Shown in pieces: positions 35,201 to 41,371 of a stretch of 64,000 bases of DNA. The position numbers and the translations under genes were made by a program. The notes beneath the pieces are model-generated. The model saw nothing but the letters and a program-made list of their open reading frames with translations. It was not told the DNA's origin and made no database searches. Numbering within the stretch: position 1 is the stretch's first letter; each line of letters starts with the position of its first letter. Origin of the DNA: Oreohelix idahoensis (lineage: Eukaryota; Mollusca; Gastropoda; Stylommatophora; Oreohelicidae); assembly GCA_024509875.1 (NCBI GenBank), contig JAMPIV010012446.1:1-64000 (forward strand), given 5' to 3'.

Positions 35201-37732
35201 ATGCACAATGAAAATGTTCTCCATGATTCTGACACATATATGTAAGCCAAGAACATATTTTTTTTTCTAACCAGCGGCACTTGAGCTTTCCAGCCCTTTT
35301 TGGCCCAATGACATGTCATTGAGAGGCTGGGGGGTCAGTGGACTTTCCTTCCAACCCAGTCAGGAGCTTTGCTCCTTCCCATCCACAGAGGGTTTATGTG
35401 CAGGAGCCGTTCAGGTTATTCAGTCAAATTCCCAGTCGTAAACATTCCTTCAAACGCTGACGCCTGGGCTTGAACCTTGAAAACCTGGTCGCCAGTACAA
35501 CGTTGTAGCCATTACACCAGCGCGGCTCCCAACCAAATAATTTACGTTATAAAACTGGTTTGTTTTACGCCAGTTCACTTTTTGGTTATCTCCGGGAACC
35601 AACCCCCAGCACAAAATAAGAACTGCATGTACATCAATGTACTTCTCTTACCTCCTCCTGACTCTTCAGTTCCATAAAATGGTGAAAGAAATGGTCTCAG
35701 CTCAAGCAGATCAGAATCATCACAGTTGGGGTCAAAAGCTTTCTGATAAAAGCAAAGCTCACGGGGACCTCGTGGAGGGTTTTGTAATGACTTTAGTATC
35801 AAACCATTACCAAGGTCAACTATTCCTGTTAAAAAAAATTTGTTTTTAATGGTAAGTCAGCAAGGTGAGCAACAATGTTTATTTAGAGTAGATCATGTCT
35901 GCATTTCCGCCAAGCAAAGTGAAGAAAGTTTGTTGCTGCCCTATAAGACGCCACCAGGCGTGACAGCCACTGACTGCTTTGACAGTCAATGGTAAGGATC
36001 CAAGAAGAAGAAGAATGTTAACAAAGTAAAATCTGAATACTATTAACTCTGTCTCTCCCAAACAGTTCTTACGTTGTACCCAGGAACCAAAACGAAAATC
36101 ACATTTTTTTCCCCACAGGTGACTTTCTTTAAAACATACAGGTAAACAATATTTTGTGAGAAAATATGTTATAAGATCTATAAAATCGTTGTGAACTGGT
36201 TGAAGAATATTTTGAAATTACGTAAGTCGCTTATGCAACAAGTATTTTATTTTATATCTTGTAAAGCACAGACGTGAAAAATCGAGTATACTCAAACAGC
36301 CCTTGGGAGAATAATGTACCTTATCCTGGCGTGCCATGTGGCTCATAGAGTATAAAGAGTTAAAACAGTTGAGATCTGTACTGTGCATTGTTCTCCAAAA
36401 ATTACATTTATGGGCTCTATCTGCATGACAAGACGTATATTTAAAGTTATCTGTCATCAACCATGCTTATGACCACTCCTAGACGCCATTTCTAAAAAAG
36501 CTACGTATTTGATATAGTGCTTATAACTTGGTTAAATGTTGCTGTTGTTTTGCTTTGTTGCATTTTTTTATCACTCTCTTAATCTTTCCAGTTACATCTT
36601 GCTCTTTTATTATTTCCAATAAATTAATGTCTGATAAAATAATATTTTGTGTACATAACTAGGAAACAAAAATGTGTTTGCATAGGCTTAAACTTTTCTG
36701 TTTCTACAGTCAATCCGGCTAAAATGAGGGACAGTGGATCGTGTTCTTAGATGTCATACAAATAAGTCGGTGATGTTGATAGGGTGAGGATTAGGATTCC
36801 TAAACCTAACTCTCATCCATTTTTAAGGCTGTATCAACAATTGGCCCACTGTCCTTCATTTCAACCATAAATCCATACAGTACTTTATATCAGCGGTCAA
36901 GATTCGTTGTTTGATTTATTTATTTTCAATAAAACATATCTATTACTAGTGTACAAACTTTTAATAATAATTTTTTAAATTTGTGTTAGGTTTTTCCCCC
37001 TCCTATGATCATTAGGCCTATTTGAAATAATTTATCCATCAAATAATGGTGGAGTCTAATTCAAAGAAACGAGAGCTCGTAGATAGGGTCAGAGGTCATG
37101 GTAGTAGCCACAGTATGTTATGCAAGGAATTAATTCCTTAATTTAAAAACTAGCATAATAAATACCATTTTTCCTTTGAAATAATGGTATGGCTGTGCAT
37201 TCTCAGAGCACATCAATTTACAACTACTAGGATATTTTTGCTTTTAAACATGGCAGTGTTTTATCTTCATTTTTATTACATTATTATACAGAGGGCCTAA
37301 GTATATCTTAACCACAGTTACAGTTATGGTCTGACATCTGTTATAAAGATATTGATTGTCTGGTGAATTTTACAAAACTAACACAAACATCACCATGTTA
37401 TGAATGCTGTGACAACTTTAAGGGATATAACACACATTTTAAATTATTTTCACTCACACACTTAAAGAACAGCATGAGACTTTATTAGTATGTTTTATAT
37501 CACACTATTTCAAATGTTAATTAATTCGTATATGTCATTTGTCGTTTTAAAACCGTATTGCAAATAATATATTTTTTTTTTTGCATAAGGTTTTTTGTGT
37601 GTTTGTACTGGATTTTACTGGTCCGGCGTACAGGTTTTTGTCTCAGGAGGTTGACAGGTATTGGTATGCCTGAAGTCCAGTTGTGAAGAGATATGATCAC
37701 CTACCTCAGCTAGCATGGTAATTGAAGAAGAA

Positions 37733-37763
<31 letters not shown>

Positions 37764-39581
37764 TACAAATATATATACACAAATGTTTACACACACAAAC
37801 TTATAACTGATTATAGGTGAGCCACACATTTCATTATAAACATGTGATACCATAAGTGGCCTTTATTCCTCAACCCTCAAAATTCGCCGGACGGACCTCG
37901 GCAATGCAAATAACATTGTAACGATAGTTTTTTTTAATGATAGTAGTAAGTGTATCCATTGTTTGCTCATTAAGAGATATGGGACGACCACTACAGCTGG
38001 CTCCATTACCGAGGCTGTCTTTATGAACAACAGAGAAAACCAATATTAGATTATTTCGATCTTCTCCCATTTTGCAGACATGGCCAAACCATCTTAGTTG
38101 GGTATTATATTATTTACAGGCATGTAATTCATCCATAACTGTGGAACAGGTGTTGAGAATAGATAGACCTAGAGAACTGCACAATATAGTAAAACAGTTT
38201 ATAACAAGAACTAAAATTTAAAAATACAAGAATCAATGATGGTGTGAGGAAAAGGGGTAGTCTGATGGGATGTTTGTATGGCTGATGGTGGAGAATTGGT
38301 CGATTTGATGTAGTCTTGGACACCTACCGGGCTTTCTCACCCCTTTTCACTTTGTTAACAACAAGTAGTTATGAGAGACTTCATTTTAGTTTTTTTTTAA
38401 ATAATTATTTTGGTTTTTTATTTTCATTGTTTGTTTCTTGGAAAGGGGAGGTCACACACAAAAACATTCGTACAAATTTAGTTTTGATTTACTCTATTTG
38501 GACTGAGTAGAGAGGGGAAGAAGGTACTATATTTGGGTATTGGAAACCTGACTTTATTTACTTGAATTAGTACATCATAAGTCCTAATTATTACCCATCA
38601 AGGGTTGAACGGGATACATTAAAAGAAAAAAAAACAGGATGTCTGTATGTACTCTCACAGTTACGGTTTCTGTAGCCTAGTAGTGATTTTTTTACATGAC
38701 AGGGTTGCCAGTCCCACGCACCTCACCTTAGTTGCCTCTTAAAACATGCATGGTTGAGGAATGGTTCCATTCTTTCTTGACCTCCTCAAAAATTATAGGG
38801 AAACGCACAAGGTACAGAATGAGTTTATTGCAAATTCAAAACTAATTCAACTGATGTTAACAGCTAAAAGCATTGGGAGGCAAGAAATTTGGGTTGAATC
38901 ATAGGGTTACAAATACACACTGCCCAAGTGCTAATGATATGTATCACTAGGATGTGCATGCTCTGAGTAATAAATGTTAAGGGTTGAAATGAAGAGCAGT
39001 GGGACATGTTCTTTTATGCTGTTCATCAAAGAAGTCACTCACGTTGTTAGGGTTAGGATTAAGGTTTCGGATATTTTGATATCCACGTGAACAATATGGT
39101 GACTTATGTCTATAACTGTGCTTAGGTTGATATGAAGAACAGTGGGACGTGTGTCCAATCATGGCCTTAAAAAATTCACAGACACAGTAATAAAACTAAT
39201 CTTAACCCTAACAACATGGGTGACTTATTTGGATGACAAAGAACACATGGCTGAAATGAAAATTAGTCGGCCGTGTATTCGATAAGAATCCTAAACTTTA
39301 CCCTAACCTTAGTCCTAACCCTAACGAAGTGGGCAACTTTTTTGGATGACATCGAAGAACACGTCCCACAGTTCTTCATTTACACCCTGTGAAATGTTCA
39401 CTTTATGCCGATTACCCAGTTTCTGGTGCTCATATTCCCCATGCGTAAATTGATGCCCACCAACTTGAGTTTCTAAGGTTTTCCACTCTGTCGGCAGAGG
39501 TACTTTGGTTGCAGTATCACGGTGACAAGTCGGACCATCACAAATGTTTGGCTGGGGCGAATCATCGCCGTTCTTTGACAT
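13630..39581 (-). CDS. IPMK: IPMK: inositol polyphosphate multikinase, complete five-exon gene
   Basis: Exons 39416-39581, 35652-35825, 34189-34361, 17670-17754 and 13630-14237 join in phase to 1206 nt, or 401 residues, close to the human length of about 416. The order of motifs is diagnostic of the family: GGH near residue 41, NPPRGPRELCFYQ in the N-lobe, the inositol-binding PCVIDLKMG (P129, D133, K135, G137), ASSLLIVYEG (SSLL at 242-245) and the metal-binding IDF at 370-372. Family enzymes convert Ins(1,4,5)P3 to higher inositol phosphates and act mainly in the nucleus. Residues 251-365 are a Ser/Thr/Lys-rich insert with little expected structure, as in other IPMKs, and include a basic patch (KKVK). 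The introns (3.6, 1.3, 16.4 and 3.4 kb) are packed with transposons. I see no frameshift or missing catalytic residue. Confidence 0.93.
14627..15455 (-). repeat. unclassified 0.8-kb interspersed repeat, copy 1 (IPMK intron 4)
   Basis: The reverse complement matches 25535-26337 along most of its length, for example AAACTTAATTACCTGTGTTG, AATCTTTTGACCTTTTGGGG and CCCGCTGTGGC, with many small indels. It carries an AATAAAC polyadenylation-like word. It might be a solo LTR, but I could not find TG...CA ends or a target duplication. Confidence 0.6.
16479..16884 (+). mobile_element. pogo/Tigger-type MITE
   Basis: A 406-bp element with perfect 22-bp terminal inverted repeats (16479-16500 and 16863-16884, starting CAGTTGACATTC), flanked by TA on both sides (16477-16478, 16885-16886). 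Subterminal CCGG-rich copies repeat at both ends. On the plus strand at 16699 an ATG opens MDSANKRSGVKRKH, which looks like the N-terminus of pogo/jerky-type transposases. A stop follows a few codons later and the rest is deleted. It lies in IPMK intron 4. Confidence 0.88.
17425..17590 (-). repeat. free-standing copy of the ATGTCATAAGAGGTGACTAA module
   Basis: On the minus strand: GGGAGTCTCGAAGGAGACAA AGAAAGAATAGGACTACTAC, then GTGTCATAAGAGGCAACAGT and the GGTCCTGGGAGTCAGC block. It ends about 80 bp from IPMK exon 4. Confidence 0.55.
17670..17754 (-). CDS. IPMK: IPMK exon 4
   Basis: An 85-base exon between an acceptor ending TTTGTTTCAAG and a donor CATGATG|GTAAAC. Encodes residues 172-199, IYNPETQSNEQYGKPYCRDL then TEENIVHD. 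It continues GMM in exon 3 and joins HDG-LGRYFQ in exon 5, matching the family order. It lies 16.4 kb from exon 3 and is small, so it is easily missed by ab initio prediction. Confidence 0.9.
18231..20070 (-). pseudogene. RTE-2 LINE, 5'-truncated copy with A-to-G hypermutated 5' third
   Basis: Flanked by GGACAGAACAC at 18220-18230 and 20071-20081 (11-bp target duplication). On the minus strand it encodes the RT domain: LDEVQCGFRANRSTQDLIF, CFIDLEKAFDRVPW, TGVRQGDILSPYLFILLMDD and LAFADDVALI. The post-RT region follows (VPVLTYGCESW, LRWFGHVCRMGEDRLPRQAW, RGRPRVRWEDNIRQSL) and ends RRGTTK with a TAAG tail. A frame break lies near 19.26 kb and a 7-base deletion near 19.7 kb. Compared with the full copy at 55673-58853, the part left of about 19.43 kb differs in a mixed way. 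The part from there to 20.06 kb differs almost only by sense A to G. Confidence 0.9.
20084..21046. other. mostly unassigned, with a short RTE-1 scrap
   Basis: 20084-20130 matches the RTE-1 3' coding region (GGAAACCTGTGGATAGCATT ATAAGGCAGT). The remainder to 21046 shows nothing I recognise. Confidence 0.4.
21096..21884 (-). pseudogene. I-clade LINE RNase H domain and zinc-binding tail
   Basis: A 262-codon open stretch with the RNase H residues VYTDGSATR (D), NYAAEVQAI (E), FLTDAMSVLQAL (D) and HCGIPGNERADMLAKEGA (H and D). A C-terminal CTCGQ...HILQDC cluster that could bind zinc follows. It ends close to the 3' tail. Confidence 0.9.
21925..23700 (-). pseudogene. I-clade LINE reverse transcriptase domain
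   Basis: Motifs in order across three frames: LKDRKSPGPDGITNEML, SYRPISLTSCVCKTMERMI, EQAGFRECSSTEDQI, LWIDLQKAFDKVW, GVPQGSVLSP, ALYADDLVV, then the thumb region LGITLDKRMTWRHHIERT and YGSAAWSTAAKS. The catalytic YADD is intact in sequence, but frameshifts at about 22.80 and 22.60 kb separate the fingers, palm and thumb. Confidence 0.88.
23753..24727 (-). pseudogene. I-clade LINE endonuclease domain
   Basis: About 320 codons open. Exo/endo-phosphatase motifs are visible in order: LNVMHWNAEGANNKK, ICCIQETHLQEG, FRVDRKDRKKGGILTLIRN, FIAVGDFNSHSQSWGYN and GGSDHRPVFIKI (catalytic SDH). These enzymes nick the genomic target. The frame is lost at an A-run (plus-strand T-run near 23815). Confidence 0.88.
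25016..25534. other. no recognised gene or repeat
   Basis: IPMK intron 3 sequence. A 'GGGTCGGAGGGGGGAAAGGC' stretch near 25150 is locally GC-rich, with no element ends seen. Confidence 0.35.
25535..26337 (+). repeat. unclassified 0.8-kb interspersed repeat, copy 2 (IPMK intron 3)
   Basis: Homologous to 14627-15455 in inverted orientation. It contains a G18 run at about 26188, a GA run near 25977, and the GTGATAATAAACTAAACAAA / GTGTTGGTCAG end block. Confidence 0.6.
26433..26640 (+). mobile_element. RTE-1 LINE 3' end
   Basis: GGAGGACCTGGTATGAGTTT GTTGAAGGCCTATGCTCC matches the last codons of RTE-1 (RRTWHVFVEGLCS at 33050-33100). Degenerate tail units follow (GTCTGGTGAAAGT...) and then the regular array. 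Confidence 0.75.
26640..27512 (+). repeat. 46-bp minisatellite grown from the RTE-1 tail
   Basis: About 19 units near 46 bp, built from two half-units: AATGTAAATGTAGTTTGATG AAGGTG and AATGTAGTTTAGTAAAA. The same words form the short tail of the RTE-1 copy ending at about 33.17 kb (TGTAAATGTAGTTTGATGAA). The array links that 3' end directly to the next RTE-1 5' end. Confidence 0.88.
27536..29969 (+). pseudogene. RTE-1 LINE copy A, 3'-truncated, split by a MITE
   Basis: A 5' UTR (27536-27686) with GCATGTCGTAGAAAGCGACT is followed by one long frame from ATG 27687. The AP endonuclease is nearly intact: FGTWNVRTLNEQ, LGLCETKWKG, ILMGDMNAKIG, NQIDHICIN and ASDHHLLIAKVK. A TGA at about 28761 replaces the Trp of copy B, but the frame then continues through IEELAREAEDAAAK to 29226, where the MITE sits. 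After the MITE, 29921-29969 continues the same gene (GGAAGAAATAAAGAAAGCCA) until copy B starts. The RT domain is missing. Confidence 0.9.
29231..29916 (+). mobile_element. piggyBac-like MITE inserted in RTE-1 copy A
   Basis: A 686-bp element with 14-bp perfect terminal repeats, CACATTAACTACCG and CGGTAGTTAATGTG. It lies between TTTA (29227-29230, one change from TTAA) and TTAA (29917-29920). Copy B has the empty site CTACAAATTAACAGTGAAA, so the target was TTAA. The right subterminal region carries GAGCCGCTGAGAGCGGCTTG, which can fold as a hairpin. No transposase. Confidence 0.88.
30119..31423 (+). pseudogene. RTE-1 copy B endonuclease frame
   Basis: Starts at MDKSNKENK (ATG about 30122, inside a longer open stretch from 30059). 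It carries FGTWNVRTLNEQGKVAQVAA, MCETEWKG, ITILMGDMKAKIG, NQIDHICINKKFRSS and ADVASDHHLL. The DxN of the GDMNAK motif reads GDMKAK here, a change of an active-site Asn that is intact in copy A. After the 7-bp insertion the frame runs out of register to a stop at 31423. Confidence 0.88.
31359..32573 (+). pseudogene. RTE-1 copy B reverse transcriptase frame
   Basis: About 400 codons with all palm motifs: GKAAGPDGIPAEAIK, CTNYRGIMLLSVPGKVLNRI, EQAGFRQYRSCTDQI, RFVDYEKAFDSVDRESLW, TGVRQGCLLSPFLFLLAIDW and LDFADDLALLSH. The catalytic box is FADD. A TAA after GNDNRV interrupts, then the same frame resumes with ARGAFIALGNIWRSREIR, VLLYGSETWRT and CLRRIEGIKWYDKVTNVEL to 32903. The last segment (KRGRGRPRSTWRRELETEVK to 33106) is in another frame. 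Confidence 0.92.
33176..34188. other. IPMK intron 3 sequence, nothing recognised
   Basis: AT-rich intron between the LINE train and exon 3. No element ends or coding signal seen. A GATGATAACAATGATGATGA stretch lies just downstream of the exon 3 donor. Confidence 0.4.
34189..34361 (-). CDS. IPMK: IPMK exon 3
   Basis: The acceptor is TTTGCCCGCAG|CA and the donor ATGATG|GTAATA. Encodes residues 114-171: KFLKLANLTSDFKHP leads into PCVIDLKMG, the signature PxxxDxKxG inositol-binding motif, followed by TYDQEATAEKI and GFQITGMM. It is close in sequence to the human segment. Confidence 0.95.
35265..35530 (-). mobile_element. tRNA-derived SINE with LINE-like 3' tail (IPMK intron 2)
   Basis: The head is at the right: GGGAGCCGCGCTGG, A box TGGTGTAATGG (35509-35519) and B box GGTTCAAGCCC (35466-35476). 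The 3' end on the left reads TGGGCCAAAAAGGGCTGGAA AGCTCAAGTGCCGCTGG, which matches the 3' end of the RNase H LINE at 60.75 kb. An A-run follows. It lies 120 bp from IPMK exon 2. Confidence 0.8.
35652..35825 (-). CDS. IPMK: IPMK exon 2
   Basis: The acceptor is TTTTTTTTAACAG|GA and the donor GAGGAG|GTAAGA. Encodes residues 56-113 with VDLGNGLILKSLQNPPRGPR, the N-lobe strands and the ATP-site lysine region of the inositol kinase fold, then an acidic DDSDLLELRPFLSPFYG segment. Confidence 0.92.
35905..36015 (+). mobile_element. F3 LINE, 3'-terminal scrap
   Basis: Matches 54629-54742 and the reverse of 50307-50420: GTTGCTGCCCTATAAGACGC CACCAGGCGTGACAGCC, then ACTGACTGCTTTGACAGTC and a (GAA)n tail. 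Only the final ~35 codons and the tail remain. IPMK intron 1. Confidence 0.75.
36715..36870 (+). repeat. repeat with GGACAGTGG/GTGTTCTTAGATGTCAT and TTAGG-like words, copy 1
   Basis: Contains AAAATGAGGGACAGTGGATC, GTGTTCTTAGATGTCATACA and GGGTGAGGATTAGGATTCCT, then the inverted form GGCCCACTGTCCTTCATTT. So it is a palindrome-like unit. Related to 38985-39380. Confidence 0.5.
37737..37766. repeat. A-run followed by (AT)n microsatellite
   Basis: A11 followed by about 13 AT dinucleotides, in IPMK intron 1. Confidence 0.9.
37870..38040 (-). pseudogene. unidentified coding-like segment
   Basis: Minus-strand reading gives SVVHKDSLGNGASCSG, RPISLNEQTMDTLTTIIKKN and YRYNVICIAEVRPANFEG, then a stop, with AATAAA four bases after the stop. 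The composition looks like real protein rather than LINE or chance translation, but I do not recognise the family. Codons upstream of about 38035 belong to a LINE (F6). It could be the last exon of a nested minus-strand gene or the 3' end of a processed pseudogene in IPMK intron 1. Its right edge abuts the F6 fragment. Confidence 0.35.
38033..38640 (+). mobile_element. F6 RNase H LINE, 3'-terminal fragment
   Basis: Matches 48060-48620: CAACAGAGAAAACCAATATT, the C-terminal VLRIDRPRELHNIVKQ-type codons, then the 3' UTR (GGTGTGAGGAAAAGGGGTAG) and the terminus ACCCATCAAGGGTTGAACGG GATAC. It is interrupted by a 46-bp insertion at 38057-38102. Confidence 0.8.
38057..38102 (-). mobile_element. 46-bp internal RTE-2 fragment with target duplication
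   Basis: CGATCTTCTCCCATTTTGCA... matches the RTE-2 segment encoding LRWFGHVCRMGEDR (minus strand). It is flanked by TATTAGATTATTT (38044-38056) and TATTATATTATTT (38103-38115). F6 elsewhere (48.07 kb) has the empty site. Neither end corresponds to the LINE 3' terminus. Confidence 0.7.
38640..38800 (-). repeat. free-standing copy of the ATGTCATAAGAGGTGACTAA module
   Basis: A diverged copy. On the minus strand: GAGGTCAAGAAAGAATGGAA, TTTTAAGAGGCAACTAAGGT, GGGACTGGCAACCCTGTCAT GTAAA. Confidence 0.5.
38985..39380. repeat. repeat with interstitial TTAGGG/CCCTAA words, copy 2, beside IPMK exon 1
   Basis: Repeated words: GAAGARCAGTGGGACRTGT, GTTGTTAGGGTTAGGATTAA GG, and in inverted form CCTAACCTTAGTCCTAACCC TAAC and GAACACGTCCCACAGTTCTT CATT. 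It ends 35 bp inside intron 1 from the exon 1 donor. The TTAGG-type words are degenerate and are not a telomere array. Confidence 0.55.
39416..39581 (-). CDS. IPMK: IPMK exon 1 (coding part)
   Basis: Encodes residues 1-55 plus one base. The start chosen is the ATG at 39579-39581 in ACCACAATG, with A at -3. It gives 40 residues before the conserved QVGGH. The frame stays open upstream, and a second in-frame ATG at 39669-39671 would add 30 residues. I prefer the inner start for its context and because the outer one abuts a LINE insertion. The donor is CTGG|GTAATC, and the split glycine codon joins exon 2 to give KLG-IVDLGNG. Confidence 0.88.
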
Positions 39582-39671
39582 TGTGGTTATTTGTCGAGGT
39601 CGAATAACTGATCCCGTCTTGAAACGAAAGGAAGCTGCCAATCGTATTTGACATAAGTGTATAAACTTCAT

Positions 39672-39750
39672 ACAGCCGATAGGATAGTCTGGCGCTCTCT
39701 CTTCCAAACCTCTACACCTCACGGTAGAAGGGGAACGACTAAGTAAGTAA
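39672..39750 (+). mobile_element. 79-bp RTE-2 3' end in the IPMK 5' flank
   Basis: Matches the last bases of RTE-2 (GGTAGAAGGGGAACGACTAA GTAAGTAA) and is flanked by GTATAAACTTCAT at 39659-39671 and 39751-39763. It is antisense to IPMK and about 90 bp upstream of the chosen start codon, so it lies in the 5' UTR or core promoter. Confidence 0.85.
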
Positions 39751-39911
39751 GTATAAACTTCATGAAAATATAACATAAATAATATCTTGGTAGTTGAAAG
39801 TATTATCCAGGGACTAGAACAAGACTAAGAGAAGTGTTATAGACTGAAGCAGTAAAATACCAGTCGCATACAGCAATCGATAAATAACGTATGTCGTAAA
39901 TTAGTCGTAAT

Positions 39912-40621
39912 CAGGGCCGTAGATACGGGGGGTGGGGGGGGGGTGTAGTGAGGGGGGAAATTATACTATCAATCAATACCCTTTAGCTCCCCAAGGAGCA
40001 TAGGTCTTCAACAAACACATGCCAAGTCTTCCTGTCCTGTGCCATCCGCTCTCTTTCCATGTTTTCCTCATCATTTTCACCTCTGTTTCCAGTTCTCTTC
40101 TCCATGTGTTTTTTGGTCTACCTCTGCCTCTCTTTCCCTGTGTACGATTCTACATCTTTTAGTGGTGTTTCTTCAAGTTCAACCTTGTTATCATTTCTTG
40201 CATTTATTCTCATAATCTTTCTCTTTTCCCTGTATATTTTCAGACCCACTTGTTGTGACCTCTCATCGAGAATTTTCATTTTCTCTTGCATCTCATTATG
40301 GTTATGGGACAGAAGAGCCAAGTCATCTGCAAAATCCAGATCATCAAGCTGTTTAGTCAGATTCCACTGGATTCCATTTCTGTTGTGAGATGTCGAAGTT
40401 TTCATAACCCAATCTATTGCTAGTAAGAAAAGAAATGGAGACAAGAGGCATCCCTGTCTCACTCCCGTTCTAATCCTAAACGGTTCTTAAGTTGTCCTTC
40501 ATGAAGAAAATTATACTGTACCGGTACCAAAATAGTGCATTAAAAAAAATTTGTTGTATTACCCCCCCCCCCCCCTTTCCCGCTGCCCCTCTTTTTTAAT
40601 AAAGTCCTCTCTACGGCCCTG
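39912..40621 (+). mobile_element. hAT MITE with perfect 8-bp target duplication
   Basis: Terminal repeats CAGGGCCGTAGA and TCTACGGCCCTG, flanked by GTCGTAAT at 39904-39911 and 40622-40629. Poly-G near the left end and poly-C near the right end mirror each other. Without the RTE-1 insertion at 39968-40507 the MITE is only about 160 bp. Its 8-bp duplication identifies the hAT superfamily. Confidence 0.88.
39968..40507 (-). pseudogene. internally deleted RTE-1 LINE inside the hAT MITE
   Basis: Flanked by AAATTATACT at 39958-39967 and 40508-40517. It encodes the RT segment MRQGCLLSPFLFLLAIDWVM then LDFADDLALLSHNHNEMQEK, with the codons after KDVESYT fused directly to the C-terminal GKERQR region. 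About 330 bp present in copy B (32590-32935) is missing. It ends GGAGCTAAAGGGTATTGATT. Confidence 0.88.
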
Positions 40622-40654
40622 GTCGTAATAATGTATTCTCCAGTGTAGTTCAAG

Positions 40655-40790
40655 GGGTCCAAGAGGAAATAAAGAAAGAATAAGTCTACTACTTCCTCAA
40701 ACATGTCGTAAGAGGCGAGTAATATGAGGATGGCAATCACATTATGTAAAACAAGTTGCTTCAGACACCGCTGATGCAGGAGCACATGAA
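40655..40790 (+). repeat. free-standing copy of the ATGTCATAAGAGGTGACTAA module
   Basis: The only plus-oriented free copy: ACATGTCGTAAGAGGCGAGT AATATGAGGATGGCAATCAC ATTATGTAAAACAAGTTGC. It lies 34 bp from the hAT MITE. Confidence 0.6.
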
Positions 40791-41371
40791 TACCCTAGCT
40801 GGAAACACCAGGCCTTTACACCCATTGTCACAGGGTTAACCCGAAGATTAACCAGGGAGAGTTATCTTTGTGGTGCAGTCGTTGTCAATGGCTCAGATTT
40901 GCCTTGCAACCGGTGATGATAGACAGCAGGAGCAGAAGAAGGCGAATTTGAGACTTTCTGGGATACGTTCCCAGCAGATAATCCCAGTGATTCTATATCT
41001 CGTGACAATGGCACTCCTACCAATCTATCTATCCTCTCCGTATAAGCTCGCGAGCCCCCACTCCCTCTACCACACTGAGTGAACAGAAGAGGAAGAAAGG
41101 AAGAAATGTATGTCTCTCTCGCAATTTATTGGATTACTCATATGTAACACAACATCTAAATACAATAATACAAGTGCAACAACGACTAAAACTAGTTATA
41201 CCTGGAAAAGAAGGTAGTAGTTAATACATAAAATACACAATCTAATCTTAAGTCTATACTACGTGATGATGATGATGAATTTAATATAATCCTAACTACT
41301 AAAAAAAGGATATCTTGTTTCTTGGCCTCTGACGGTCTGTCAATAAAGTTCTGGATGTTTGTACACAATGG

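Noticed and set aside
38985..39330. Interstitial telomere array
   Set aside because: Only a few degenerate TTAGGG words occur, embedded in a repeat with other conserved words and in both orientations.
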